Positions 25,121 to 34,391 of a stretch of 64,000 nt of DNA are shown here, piece by piece (the first letter of the stretch is position 1; each line of letters begins with the position of its first letter). Both the position numbers and the translations under genes were made by a program. A model generated the notes under the pieces. The model made no database searches, was not told the DNA's origin, and worked only from the letters and a program-made list of their open reading frames with translations. Source of the DNA: Streptomyces sp. D2-8. Its GTDB lineage: Bacteria; Actinomycetota; Actinomycetes; Streptomycetales; Streptomycetaceae. The DNA is taken from positions 992,001 to 1,056,000 of the forward strand of contig NZ_JAAHBP010000001.1 of assembly GCF_023184515.1 (NCBI RefSeq), read 5' to 3'.

Positions 25121-26119
25121 ATGGGGCGCGAAGCGCATTCGAATGAGGGTGGTGGGCGACGGGAGGGAGAGAGTCGACACGTCCCGGTGATGCTCCAGCG
25201 GTGCCTGGATCTGCTGGCACCCGCCCTGGAGGGCCCGGACGCCGTGGTCGTCGACTGCACCCTCGGCCTCGGCGGCCACAGCGAGGCGCTCCTCGCGAGG
25301 TTCCCCGAGACCCGGCTCGTCGCGCTCGACCGCGACAAGGAGGCCCTGCGGCTGTCCGGCGAGCGCCTCGCGCCCTACGGCGAGCGCGCCACCCTCGTCC
25401 ACGCCGTCTACGACGAGCTCCCCGAGGTGCTGCACCGGCTCGGCATCGCGCGCGTGCAGGGCGTCCTGTTCGACCTGGGCGTCTCCTCCATGCAGCTCGA
25501 CGAGGCCGACCGCGGCTTCGCCTACGCCCAGGACGCCCCGCTCGACATGCGCATGGACCAGACGACCGGCGTCAGCGCCGCAGAGGTCCTCAACACCTAC
25601 CCGCCGGGCGAACTCGTGCGCATCCTGCGGGCCTACGGCGAGGAGAAGCAGGCCAAGCGGATCGTGAGCGCGATCGTGCGCGAGCGGGAGAAGGAGCCGT
25701 TCAGCAACAGCGCGCGGCTGGTCGAGCTGATCCGCGACGCCCTGCCGCAGGCCGCCAAGCGCACCGGCGGCAACCCGGCCAAGCGCACCTTCCAGGCCCT
25801 GCGCATCGAGGTCAACGGCGAGCTCTCCGTCCTGGAGCGGGCGATCCCGGCCGCGGTGAAGGCGCTCGACGTCGGCGGGCGGATCGCGGTCCTGTCGTAC
25901 CACTCGCTGGAGGACCGGCTGGTCAAGCAGGTCTTCGCGGCGGGCGCCGCCACCACCGCGCCGGCCGGGCTGCCCGTCGTCCCCGAGCGCTACCAGCCGC
26001 GGCTCAAGCTCCTCACGCGCGGTGCCGAACTCCCCACCGAAGAGGAGATCGCCGAGAACCGGCGAGCGGCACCGGCGCGGCTGCGCGGCGCCCAGCGCAT
26101 CAGGGAGGACGTCGAGTGA
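25121..26119 (+). CDS. rsmH: 16S rRNA (cytosine-1402-N4)-methyltransferase
   Basis: RsmH (MraW) methylates C1402 in the ribosomal P site and is the usual first gene of the dcw cluster. The predicted 332 residues show [15 protein letters not shown], the SAM-binding [16 protein letters not shown] (about 42-57), [61 protein letters not shown] and [14 protein letters not shown], all diagnostic. The only in-frame start before the conserved region is ATG 25121, giving a 20-residue nonconserved N-terminus. Unlike most dcw clusters there is no mraZ ahead of it. Confidence 0.96.
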   Translation: MGREAHSNEGGGRREGESRHVPVMLQRCLDLLAPALEGPDAVVVDCTLGLGGHSEALLARFPETRLVALDRDKEALRLSGERLAPYGERATLVHAVYDELPEVLHRLGIARVQGVLFDLGVSSMQLDEADRGFAYAQDAPLDMRMDQTTGVSAAEVLNTYPPGELVRILRAYGEEKQAKRIVSAIVREREKEPFSNSARLVELIRDALPQAAKRTGGNPAKRTFQALRIEVNGELSVLERAIPAAVKALDVGGRIAVLSYHSLEDRLVKQVFAAGAATTAPAGLPVVPERYQPRLKLLTRGAELPTEEEIAENRRAAPARLRGAQRIREDVE

Positions 26120-26150
26120 GGCGTGAGCAGGCCGGACCGAGGGAGCGTGC

Positions 26151-26600
26151 GTGAGCGGCAAACCCGAACTGAAGGGGAGGGCGGCCCGACTCGCGCGCCT
26201 CCTCCCGACCGGCCCCGGGCAGGCGGCCCGCACGCCCTTCGTCCTCCTGGTCGTCCTCCTCCTCGGCGGCGGTCTCATCGCCCTCCTGGTGCTGAACTCG
26301 GCCCTCAGCGAAGGCGCGTTCAAACTCGACGACCTCCAGAGCGGAACCAAGAACCTCACCGACGAGGAGCAGGCCCTCCAGCGGGACATCGACGCCTACT
26401 CCGCTCCCGACGCCCTGCAGCGCCGCGCCCGTGAGCTCGGCATGGTGCCCGGCGGCGACCCCGCCTTCCTCGAGCCCGACGGCACCGTCAAGGGCGTGCC
26501 CAGCGCCGCCCCCGGAGTCCGGCAGTCCTCCGCGCACACGCCCCTGGTCCTCGCCCCCGAGGCCATGCCCAACGGCCCCGCCCCGACCCCCGGCAGGTGA
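26151..26600 (+). CDS. ftsL: Cell-division protein FtsL (small septal membrane protein)
   Basis: This predicted 149-residue bitopic protein has a basic cytoplasmic N-terminus, one membrane helix (about residues 29-51, PFVLLVVLLLGGGLIALLVLNSAL), and a short coiled-coil segment (FKLDDLQSGTKNLTDEEQALQRDIDAYSAPDALQRRARELGM) of the FtsL/DivIC type. A Pro-rich extracellular tail ends the protein. With FtsQ and DivIC, FtsL activates the FtsW/FtsI synthase. Identification rests on topology and position between rsmH and ftsI, since sequence conservation in this family is low. The start is GTG 26151. Its stop overlaps the ftsI GTG (GTGA). Confidence 0.88.
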   Translation: MSGKPELKGRAARLARLLPTGPGQAARTPFVLLVVLLLGGGLIALLVLNSALSEGAFKLDDLQSGTKNLTDEEQALQRDIDAYSAPDALQRRARELGMVPGGDPAFLEPDGTVKGVPSAAPGVRQSSAHTPLVLAPEAMPNGPAPTPGR

Positions 26601-28582
26601 CGGAAGTGTCCGACAGGCAACCGCCACGCCGCCGCGTGCCCGGCCCCTCCAGGCCCGCCCGCCCCGACGCCCGGCGCCGCCCCGACGCCCGGCGCCGTCC
26701 CGGCCCCGGGGTCCGTCCGGCCCGGCGGCCGGGACAGGGCCGCCCCGCGGCACCCAAACCGCTGAGGCTCGGCAGCCCCCGCCCCCGCCTGCGCCTGGTC
26801 GGACTCGCGCTGACCCTGGTCCTGGCCGCCTTCGTCGTGCGGCTCTTCCAGGTGCAGGCCGTCGACGCGAGCACATACGCCGCCAAGGCCGAACAGAACC
26901 GGTACGTCGGGCAGGTGCTGGCCGCGGACCGCGGCGAGATCACGGACCGGTCGGGTGTGGCCCTCGCGACCAGCGAGGACGCCTACGACATCACCGCCGA
27001 CCCCACCATGTTCGCCCCCGACATGCTGAAGATCGCGGACGGGCCCGAGCAGGCGGCCGCCCTCCTCGCGCCGATCCTCGGCCAGGAGCAGGAAGACCTG
27101 GTCGAGAAGCTGCGGCCGAAGAACACGGCCCTGCGCTACGTCAAACTGGCCTCCCGCCAGACCCCGCAGGTCTGGAAGCAGATCAAGGACCTCAAGTCGG
27201 CACTGGCCAAGAAGGCGGAGACGGACAAGTCCACGCACAACGTCCTCTCGGGCGTCTTCTCCGTGGCCACCAGCAAGCGCGTGTACCCGGGCGGGGACCT
27301 CGCCGCCGGGATACTGGGCTGGGTCAACGGCGAGGGCAAGCCCGGCGGCGGCATCGAGCTGCAGCTGAACAAGCAGCTCGCCGGCAAGGACGGCAAGATC
27401 CGCTACGCCCAGTCCGGCGGCCGTCTCGTGCCCACGGCGGGCTCCACCGAGACCCCCGCCGTCCCCGGCAGCGACGTCGAGCTCACCATCGACCGCGACA
27501 TCCAGTGGGCCGCCCAGAACGCCATCAGCGAGCAGGTGAAGGAGTCCGCGGCCGACCGCGGCTACGTCATCGTCCAGGACACCCGCACCGGGCAGATCCT
27601 GGCCATGGCGAACTCGCCCGGCTTCGATCCGAACGACCTGTCGGACGCCGACCCGGCCGCCCTCGGGAACGCCGCCCTCCAGGACGCCTTCGAGCCCGGC
27701 TCCACCGCCAAGGTCATGTCGATGGCCGCCGTCCTCCAGGAGAACGCGGCCACACCGGGGACCCACGTGGTCGTGCCCAACCGGCTGCACCGCGGCGACC
27801 GGCTCTTCAAGGACGACATCGACCACCCGACCTGGTACCTGACGCTCAACGGCGTCCTCGCCAAGTCCAGCAACATCGGCACCATCCTCGCCACCGGCCA
27901 GCTCGGCAGGACCCAGGCCCAGGCCAACAAGGTCCTCTACGACTACCTGCGCAAGTTCGGCCTCGGCAGCTACACGGGGCTCGGCTTCCCCGGCGAGACC
28001 AAGGGCATCCTCGCCCCGCCCGACAAGTGGTCGACCTCGCAGCAGTACACGATCCCTTTCGGCCAGGGCGTCTCCATCAACGCCATGCAGGCGGCCTCCG
28101 TGTACTCGACCATCGCCAACGGCGGCGTCCGCGTCGAACCCACCCTCGTGCGGGGCACCAAGGGCCCCGACGGGCGCTTCACACCCGCCCCGAAGCCCGC
28201 GAAGAACCGGGTCGTCAGCGACAGGACGGCGAAGACCCTCGCCCAGATGCTGGAGTCCGTCGTGGACGACGAGGAGGGCACCGGCACCAAGGCGCGCATC
28301 CCCGGCTACCGCGTCGCGGGCAAGACGGGTACCGCCAACCGCGTGGATCCGGCCACCGGCAAGTACCACGGCTACACCTCGTCGTTCGCCGGGTTCGCGC
28401 CCGCCGACAAGCCCCGCGTCACCGTCTACTGCGCCATCCAGAACGCCACCCAGGGCAGCTACTTCGGCGGTCAGATCTGCGGACCCGTCTACAAGAAGGT
28501 CATGGAGTTCGCACTGAAGTCCCTCCAGGTCCCGCCGACCGGCGCCAAGCCCGCGAAGCTGCCCGTCTCCTTCAAGCAGTGA
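26597..28582 (+). CDS. ftsI: Septal peptidoglycan transpeptidase FtsI (PBP3)
   Basis: This predicted 661-residue class B penicillin-binding protein cross-links septal peptidoglycan. It has a long basic Pro/Arg cytoplasmic N-terminus with a duplicated PDARRR unit (residues 23-34) and a membrane anchor at about 66-84. The PBP dimerisation domain begins RGEITDRSGVALA. The transpeptidase domain has the SxxK motif S369-T-A-K372, SxN S424-S-N426 and KTG K576-T-G578. The GTG start overlaps the ftsL stop. Streptomyces needs FtsI for sporulation septation but not for vegetative growth. The stop codon lies inside a 13-bp direct repeat (28580 and 28600). Confidence 0.96.
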   Translation: MTEVSDRQPPRRRVPGPSRPARPDARRRPDARRRPGPGVRPARRPGQGRPAAPKPLRLGSPRPRLRLVGLALTLVLAAFVVRLFQVQAVDASTYAAKAEQNRYVGQVLAADRGEITDRSGVALATSEDAYDITADPTMFAPDMLKIADGPEQAAALLAPILGQEQEDLVEKLRPKNTALRYVKLASRQTPQVWKQIKDLKSALAKKAETDKSTHNVLSGVFSVATSKRVYPGGDLAAGILGWVNGEGKPGGGIELQLNKQLAGKDGKIRYAQSGGRLVPTAGSTETPAVPGSDVELTIDRDIQWAAQNAISEQVKESAADRGYVIVQDTRTGQILAMANSPGFDPNDLSDADPAALGNAALQDAFEPGSTAKVMSMAAVLQENAATPGTHVVVPNRLHRGDRLFKDDIDHPTWYLTLNGVLAKSSNIGTILATGQLGRTQAQANKVLYDYLRKFGLGSYTGLGFPGETKGILAPPDKWSTSQQYTIPFGQGVSINAMQAASVYSTIANGGVRVEPTLVRGTKGPDGRFTPAPKPAKNRVVSDRTAKTLAQMLESVVDDEEGTGTKARIPGYRVAGKTGTANRVDPATGKYHGYTSSFAGFAPADKPRVTVYCAIQNATQGSYFGGQICGPVYKKVMEFALKSLQVPPTGAKPAKLPVSFKQ

Positions 28583-28775
28583 TCAGCGCCCACACGCCTT
28601 GATCAGCACCCAGCCCCACCGAGCCACCAGGACCGCCTCCGTGACAACGATCACCCCCGACCCCGGGAATCAGAGCAGCTCCAGCCCCTCGCTTCGCCCG
28701 GAGGCGGGTACGCCCGGTACGCTCACCGCCGTGCCACACGCTGATCAGTCCCAAATCACCCAGAAGGGCCACCCC

Positions 28776-30296
28776 GTGACATACCCCGGGCCGCCCAGGC
28801 CGGTGCAGGTCTCCGCCACACCCCTCGCGGAACTCGCCGATCAGCTGGGTGCTTCCACGCCGGAGAGCGCCGCCGAGGTCACGGGCATCACCCATGACTC
28901 GCGCGCCGTACGCCCCGGTGACCTGTACGCCGCCCTCCCCGGGGCCCGGCTGCACGGCGCCGACTTCGTCAACCAGGCCGCGGGCCTCGGCGCCGCCGCC
29001 GTGCTGACCGACCCGACCGGCGCCGAGCGCGCCGCCGCGTCCGGGCTGCCGGTCCTGGTCGTCGACGACCCCCGCGCACAGATGGGCGAGCTGGCCGCCA
29101 CGATCTACGGCCACCCCGGCCGGGACCTGCTCCAGATCGGCATCACCGGCACCTCCGGCAAGACCACCACCGCCTACCTCGTCGAGGGCGGCCTGAAGAC
29201 GGTTCGGTCCACCGGCCTGATCGGCACGGTCGAGATGCGCATCGGCGACGAGCGCATCAAGTCCGAGCGCACCACCCCCGAAGCCACCGACCTCCAGGCC
29301 CTGTTCGCCGTGATGCGCGAACGCGGCGTCGACGCGGTCGCCATGGAGGTCTCCAGCCACGCCCTGGTCCTCGGCCGGGTCGACGGCTGCGTCTTCGACA
29401 TCGGCGTCTTCACCAACCTCAGCCCGGAACACATGGAGTTCCACTCCGGCATGGAGGACTACTTCCAGGCGAAGGCGCAGCTGTTCACCCCGAAACGGGG
29501 CAAGCTCGGCGTGGTCAACGTCGACGACGAGTACGGCCGCAGGCTGGCGAAGGAAGCCACCGTCCCGGTCGTCACCTACTCCGCCGAGGGCCACCCGGAC
29601 GCCGACTGGCGCGCCGAGGACGTCGAGGTCGGCCGGCTGGACTCGACGTTCACCGTCATCGGCCCCAAGGGCGAGCGGATCAGCGCCAAGTCGCCGCTGC
29701 CGGGGCCCTTCAACGTGGCCAACACCCTCGCCGCGATCGTCGCCCTCGCCGTCGCCGGCCTCGACCCGCAGTCCGCGGCCGACGGGGTCGCCGCCGTCCC
29801 CGGTGTGCCGGGCCGCCTGGAGCGCGTGGACGCCGGACAGGCCTATCTCGCGGTCGTCGACTACGCCCACAAGACCGACGCCGTCGAGTCCGTGCTGCGC
29901 GCCCTGCGCAAGGTCACCGAGGGCAAGCTGCACATCGTCCTCGGCTGCGGCGGCGACCGGGACAAGACCAAGCGCCAGCCCATGGGCGCCGCGGCGGCCC
30001 GGCTCGCCGACACCGCCACACTGACCTCCGACAACCCCCGCGGCGAGGACCCCCTCGCGATCCTCGCCACGATGCTCCAGGGCGCGGCGTCCGTGCCCGC
30101 CCACGAGCGCGGCGAGGTGCAGGTCTTCGAGGACCGGGCCGCCGCGATCGCCGCCGCCGTCGCCCGCGCCGAACCCGGCGACACCGTGCTGGTCGCGGGC
30201 AAGGGCCACGAGCAGGGCCAGGACATCGCCGGGGTGGTCCGTCCCTTCGACGACCGCCAGGTGCTCCGCGAAGCCATCCAGAAGACCCAGGGATGA
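28776..30296 (+). CDS. murE: UDP-MurNAc-tripeptide synthetase (diaminopimelate-adding)
   Basis: MurE adds diaminopimelate to UDP-MurNAc-L-Ala-D-Glu. Visible elements are GITHDSRAVRPGDLYAALPG (N-terminal domain), the ATP loop GITGTSGKTTTAYL, TPEATDLQALFAVM, EVSSHALVLGRVDG, VVDYAHKTDAVESVLRAL and the DNPR motif (TSDNPRGEDP) used to bind diaminopimelate. I chose GTG 28776, with GAAGGG 8 nt upstream, giving 506 residues. Upstream GTGs at 28731 and 28641 would add Ser/Thr/Pro-rich, probably nonconserved residues. The stop codon lies in a tandem duplication that continues into the murE-murF gap. Confidence 0.95.
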   Translation: MTYPGPPRPVQVSATPLAELADQLGASTPESAAEVTGITHDSRAVRPGDLYAALPGARLHGADFVNQAAGLGAAAVLTDPTGAERAAASGLPVLVVDDPRAQMGELAATIYGHPGRDLLQIGITGTSGKTTTAYLVEGGLKTVRSTGLIGTVEMRIGDERIKSERTTPEATDLQALFAVMRERGVDAVAMEVSSHALVLGRVDGCVFDIGVFTNLSPEHMEFHSGMEDYFQAKAQLFTPKRGKLGVVNVDDEYGRRLAKEATVPVVTYSAEGHPDADWRAEDVEVGRLDSTFTVIGPKGERISAKSPLPGPFNVANTLAAIVALAVAGLDPQSAADGVAAVPGVPGRLERVDAGQAYLAVVDYAHKTDAVESVLRALRKVTEGKLHIVLGCGGDRDKTKRQPMGAAAARLADTATLTSDNPRGEDPLAILATMLQGAASVPAHERGEVQVFEDRAAAIAAAVARAEPGDTVLVAGKGHEQGQDIAGVVRPFDDRQVLREAIQKTQG

Positions 30297-30320
30297 AAAT
30301 CCAGAAGACCCAGGGGATGA
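30276..30320 (+). repeat. Tandem duplication at murE-murF junction
   Basis: The 16-base sequence ATCCAGAAGACCCAGG, followed by GATGA in copy 1 and GGATGA in copy 2, occurs at 30276 and again at 30299, 23 bp apart. Copy 1 encodes the last residues of MurE (IQKTQG) and its stop. Copy 2 supplies an AGGGGA ribosome-binding site for murF. Confidence 0.9.
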
Positions 30321-30328
30321 ACTTGTGA
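30293..30328 (+). CDS. Possible 11-codon bridging ORF between murE and murF
   Basis: The murE stop is embedded in ATGA, so an ATG at 30293 can start an 11-codon frame ([11 protein letters not shown]). Its TGA (30326-30328) overlaps the GTG start of murF (GTGA). Ribosomes terminating murE could therefore reinitiate, translate the bridge and terminate exactly at murF. It may serve only as a coupling device, or may simply be a by-product of the duplication; no protein function is claimed. Confidence 0.4.
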   Translation: MKIQKTQGMNL

Positions 30329-31740
30329 TCGCCCTCTCCCTCGCCGAGATCGCAGAAGTCGTCGGCGGGCAGACGCACGACATACCGGATCCGTCCGTCC
30401 AGGTCACCGGCCCGGTCGTCCGGGACTCCAGGGAGGCGGGGCCGGGCAGCCTGTTCGTGGCCTTCGCCGGGGAGCGCGTGGACGGCCACGACTTCGCCGC
30501 GGCGGTCATCGAGGCGGGAGCGGTGGCCGTGCTCGGTACCCGCCCCGTCGGCGTGCCCGCGATCGTCGTGGACGACGTCCAGACCGCCCTCGGCGCCCTC
30601 GCCCGCCACGTCGTACGGCGTCTCGGTGCCACCCTCGTCGCCCTCACCGGCTCGGCGGGCAAGACCAGCACCAAGGACCTCATCGCGCAGGTGCTCCGGC
30701 GCAAGGCCCCCACGGTGTTCACGCCCGGCTCGCTCAACAACGAGATCGGGCTGCCGCTGACCGCGCTCAGCGCCACCGATGAGACGAGGTTCCTCGTCCT
30801 GGAGATGGGCGCCCGCGGCATCGGGCACATCCGCTACCTCACCGGCCTGACGCCCCCGAAGGTCGGTCTCGTCCTCAATGTCGGCAGCGCCCACATCGGC
30901 GAGTTCGGCGGCCGCGAGCAGATCGCGCAGGCCAAGGGCGAACTCGTCGAGTCCCTGCCGTCCGAGGCCGAGGGCGGCACCGCGATCCTCAACGCGGACG
31001 ACCCTTACGTACGGGCCATGGCCTCCCGTACGAAGGCGAAGGTGCTTCTTTTCGGAGAGTCCGGCGAAGGGGACGTTCGCGCCGAGAACGTGCGACTCAC
31101 GGACACCGGACAGCCTTCGTTCAGGCTTCACACACCCTCCGGTGCAAGCGATGTGACCATGCGCCTGTACGGTGAGCACCACGTGTCGAACGCGCTCGCC
31201 GCGGCCGCCGTCGCCCACGAGTTGGGCATGTCCGCTGACGAGATCGCCGTCGCGCTCTCCGAGGCGGGCTCCCTCTCCCGCTGGCGGATGGAGGTCACCG
31301 AGCGCCCGGACGGCGTGACGGTCGTCAACGACGCCTACAACGCGAACCCCGAGTCCATGCGAGCCGCTCTGCGCGCGCTCGCGGCAATGGGCAGGGGGCG
31401 TCGTACGTGGGCGGTGCTCGGCAAGATGGCCGAGCTCGGGGACGAGGCTCTCGCCGAGCACGACGCGGTCGGACGGCTCGCCGTCCGGCTCAACGTCAGC
31501 AAGCTCGTCGCGGTCGGTGGCAGGGAAGCCGCCTGGCTGCAACTGGGCGCATATAACGAGGGTTCGTGGGGTGAGGAGTCGGTGCACGTGTCCGACGCAC
31601 AGGCGGCGGTCGACCTGTTGCGCAGCGAGTTGCGCCCGGGGGACGTCGTGCTCGTGAAGGCGTCCCGTTCGGTCGGCCTCGAGAGCGTTGCCCAGGCGCT
31701 GCTCGAGACCGGTGCCGAGGGTGAGGTTTCCGCCCGATGA
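30325..31740 (+). CDS. murF: UDP-MurNAc-tripeptide:D-Ala-D-Ala ligase
   Basis: MurF adds D-alanyl-D-alanine to complete the UDP-MurNAc pentapeptide. The 471 residues show [14 protein letters not shown] and [20 protein letters not shown] (N-terminal UDP-binding domain), ATP loop [15 protein letters not shown] (about 108-122), [74 protein letters not shown] and the C-terminal [12 protein letters not shown]. The start is GTG 30325, preceded by AGGGGA from the duplicated segment. The last codon and stop overlap the mraY ATG (ATGA). Confidence 0.97.
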   Translation: MIALSLAEIAEVVGGQTHDIPDPSVQVTGPVVRDSREAGPGSLFVAFAGERVDGHDFAAAVIEAGAVAVLGTRPVGVPAIVVDDVQTALGALARHVVRRLGATLVALTGSAGKTSTKDLIAQVLRRKAPTVFTPGSLNNEIGLPLTALSATDETRFLVLEMGARGIGHIRYLTGLTPPKVGLVLNVGSAHIGEFGGREQIAQAKGELVESLPSEAEGGTAILNADDPYVRAMASRTKAKVLLFGESGEGDVRAENVRLTDTGQPSFRLHTPSGASDVTMRLYGEHHVSNALAAAAVAHELGMSADEIAVALSEAGSLSRWRMEVTERPDGVTVVNDAYNANPESMRAALRALAAMGRGRRTWAVLGKMAELGDEALAEHDAVGRLAVRLNVSKLVAVGGREAAWLQLGAYNEGSWGEESVHVSDAQAAVDLLRSELRPGDVVLVKASRSVGLESVAQALLETGAEGEVSAR

Positions 31741-32831
31741 TGAAGCAGATCCTGTTCGCAGGAGTCATTGGCCTCTTCCTGACGCTGGTCGGCACCCCGC
31801 TGCTGATCAAGCTCCTCGCGCGCAAGGGCTACGGCCAGTACATCCGCGACGACGGCCCGCGCGAGCACGCCAGCAAGCGCGGTACGCCGACCATGGGCGG
31901 TATCGCCTTCATCCTGGCGACCGTCGCCGCGTACTTCCTGGCCAAGGTGATCACGGGCTATCTGGACCCGGACGTCGACGCGGCGCCGACCTTCTCGGGC
32001 CTGCTGGTGCTCGGCCTGATGGTCGGCATGGGCCTGGTCGGCTTCCTCGACGACTACATCAAGATCGTCAAGCGGCGTTCGCTCGGCCTGCGCGCCAAGG
32101 CGAAGATGGCCGGCCAGCTGATCGTCGGCATCACTTTCGCGGTGCTGTCGCTGCAGTTCGCGGACAACCGCGGCAACACCCCGGCCTCCACGAAGCTGTC
32201 GTTCATCACGGACTTCGGCTGGACGATCGGCCCCGTGCTGTTCGTGGTCTGGGCGCTGTTCATGATTCTGGCGATGTCGAACGGCGTGAACCTGACCGAC
32301 GGTCTGGACGGTCTGGCCACCGGCGCCTCGGTGCTCGTCTTCGGTGCCTACACCTTCATCGGCGTCTGGCAGTTCCAGGAGTCCTGCGCCAACGCGCAGA
32401 CGCTGACCAACCCGGGCGCCTGCTTCGAGGTGCGGGACCCCCTCGACCTCGCGGTGGTGGCCTCCGCGCTGATGGGCGCCTGCCTCGGGTTCCTGTGGTG
32501 GAACACCTCGCCGGCCAAGATCTTCATGGGTGACACCGGTTCGCTCGCGCTCGGCGGTGTGCTCGCCGGCCTCGCGATCTGCTCCCGCACCGAGCTGCTG
32601 ATCGCCCTCCTCGGCGGCCTGTTCGTCCTGATCACCATGTCGGTGGTCATCCAGGTCGGCTCCTTCAAGCTCACGGGCAAGCGCGTCTTCCGGATGGCGC
32701 CACTCCAGCACCACTTCGAACTCAAGGGCTGGTCCGAAGTGCTCGTCGTGGTCCGCTTCTGGATCATCCAGGGCATTTGTGTGATCGTCGGCCTTGGCCT
32801 CTTCTACGCAGGATGGGCAGCGGACAAGTGA
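31737..32831 (+). CDS. mraY: Phospho-MurNAc-pentapeptide translocase
   Basis: MraY transfers phospho-MurNAc-pentapeptide to undecaprenyl phosphate, making lipid I. This polytopic protein of 364 residues (about ten membrane helices) has the PNPT signatures [28 protein letters not shown] with the Asp-Asp pair, [15 protein letters not shown], and [27 protein letters not shown] carries the HHH-like segment near the C-terminus. Start codons ATG 31737 and ATG 31740 are adjacent; the first overlaps the murF stop as ATGA. The stop overlaps the murD GTG as GTGA. Confidence 0.97.
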   Translation: MMKQILFAGVIGLFLTLVGTPLLIKLLARKGYGQYIRDDGPREHASKRGTPTMGGIAFILATVAAYFLAKVITGYLDPDVDAAPTFSGLLVLGLMVGMGLVGFLDDYIKIVKRRSLGLRAKAKMAGQLIVGITFAVLSLQFADNRGNTPASTKLSFITDFGWTIGPVLFVVWALFMILAMSNGVNLTDGLDGLATGASVLVFGAYTFIGVWQFQESCANAQTLTNPGACFEVRDPLDLAVVASALMGACLGFLWWNTSPAKIFMGDTGSLALGGVLAGLAICSRTELLIALLGGLFVLITMSVVIQVGSFKLTGKRVFRMAPLQHHFELKGWSEVLVVVRFWIIQGICVIVGLGLFYAGWAADK

Positions 32832-34255
32832 CCTCCTCGGAGCCCTTCGACTTCCAGGGCAAGCACGTCACCGTCGCCGGGCTCGGCGTCTCCGGCGTCC
32901 CGGCGGCCAAGGTGCTGCACGGCCTCGGCGCCCTCGTCACGGTCGTCAACGACGGCGACGACGAGCGCGCGCGGGCGCAGGCGGCCGACCTGGAGGCGCT
33001 CGGCGTCACCGTGCGCCTCGGGGACGGCGACACCCTGCCGGAGGGCACCGAGCTGATCGTCACCGCGCCCGGCTGGAAGCCGGACAAGCCGCTGTTCGCG
33101 GCGGCGGCGCGGGCAGACGTTCCCGTCTGGGGCGATGTCGAACTGGCCTGGCGCCTGCGCGGCCCCGACGCCGCCCCCTGGCTCGCCGTCACCGGCACCA
33201 ACGGCAAGACCACCACCGTCCAGATGCTGGCGTCGATCCTGAAGGCGGCCGGCCTGCGCACGGCCGCCGTCGGCAACATCGGAGTCTCCCTGCTGGACGC
33301 GGTCCTCGGCGAAGAGCAGTACGACGTCCTGGCCGTGGAGCTCTCCAGCTACCAGCTGCACTGGGCGCCGTCCCTGCGTGCCCACTCCGCCGCCGTGCTG
33401 AACCTCGCCCCCGACCACCTCGACTGGCACGGCTCCATGGAGGCGTACGCCGCCGACAAGGGCCGCATCTACGAGGGCAATGGCGTCGCCTGCGTCTACA
33501 ACGCCGCCGACAAGGCCACCGAGGACCTGGTCCGCGCGGCCGACGTCGAGGAGGGCTGCCGGGCCGTCGGCTTCACGCTGGGCACCCCGGCGCCGTCCCA
33601 ACTCGGCGTCGTGGAGGGCATCCTGGTCGACCGCGCCTTCGTCGAGAACCGGCAGAAGAACGCCCAGGAACTCGCCGAGGTCGCCGACGTCAACCCGCCG
33701 GCCCCGCACAACATCGCCAACGCCCTCGCGGCGGCGGCCCTCGCCCGCGCCTACGGCGTGCCCGCCGGCGCCGTACGGGACGGCCTGCGGGCGTTCACCC
33801 CGGACGCGCACCGCATCGCGCACGTGGCGGACGTGGACGGGGTCGCCTACGTCGACGACTCCAAGGCCACCAACACGCATGCGGCGGAAGCCTCGTTGGC
33901 GGCGTACGAGCCGATCGTGTGGATCGCGGGCGGGCTCGCGAAGGGCGCGACCTTCGACGAACTGGTCGCCAAGTCGGCGCAGCGGCTGCGGGGTGCCGTG
34001 CTGATCGGCGCCGACCGCGCGCTCATCCGGGAAGCCCTCGCGCGACACGCCCCGCAGGTACCCGTCGTCGACCTCGACCGGACCGACACTGGGGCGATGC
34101 GCGCGGCGGTCCAGGAGGCGCGTCGGCTCGCACAGCCCGGCGACACGGTGCTGCTGGCCCCGGCCTGTGCCTCCATGGACATGTTCGCCAACTACAACAA
34201 GCGCGGGGACGCTTTCGCGGACGCCGTTCGTGAGCTCGGCTCCGTCGACGGCTGA
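32828..34255 (+). CDS. murD: UDP-MurNAc-L-alanine:D-glutamate ligase
   Basis: MurD adds D-glutamate to UDP-MurNAc-L-alanine. The N-terminal Rossmann domain begins [15 protein letters not shown]. The ATP loop is [14 protein letters not shown] (about 120-133), followed by [78 protein letters not shown] and the C-terminal [25 protein letters not shown] 32828 overlaps the mraY stop (GTGA) and gives 475 residues; ATG 32813 would add five residues and is possible. A 136-bp gap to ftsW is the longest break between rsmH and ftsQ apart from the ftsI-murE gap. Confidence 0.96.
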   Translation: MTSSEPFDFQGKHVTVAGLGVSGVPAAKVLHGLGALVTVVNDGDDERARAQAADLEALGVTVRLGDGDTLPEGTELIVTAPGWKPDKPLFAAAARADVPVWGDVELAWRLRGPDAAPWLAVTGTNGKTTTVQMLASILKAAGLRTAAVGNIGVSLLDAVLGEEQYDVLAVELSSYQLHWAPSLRAHSAAVLNLAPDHLDWHGSMEAYAADKGRIYEGNGVACVYNAADKATEDLVRAADVEEGCRAVGFTLGTPAPSQLGVVEGILVDRAFVENRQKNAQELAEVADVNPPAPHNIANALAAAALARAYGVPAGAVRDGLRAFTPDAHRIAHVADVDGVAYVDDSKATNTHAAEASLAAYEPIVWIAGGLAKGATFDELVAKSAQRLRGAVLIGADRALIREALARHAPQVPVVDLDRTDTGAMRAAVQEARRLAQPGDTVLLAPACASMDMFANYNKRGDAFADAVRELGSVDG

Positions 34256-34391
34256 CCCGGGTCCGCCTCGCCCTGGCGGCGGTGCCGGGCGTACCTGGGA
34301 GGGACGCGTGACACGGATGTGGCTGGTGCCCGAGCGGCCTGGGGGCGTTCACCGCGCAACGGTCCCCTCCGGCATGGCAGGGTGAGCGGCG

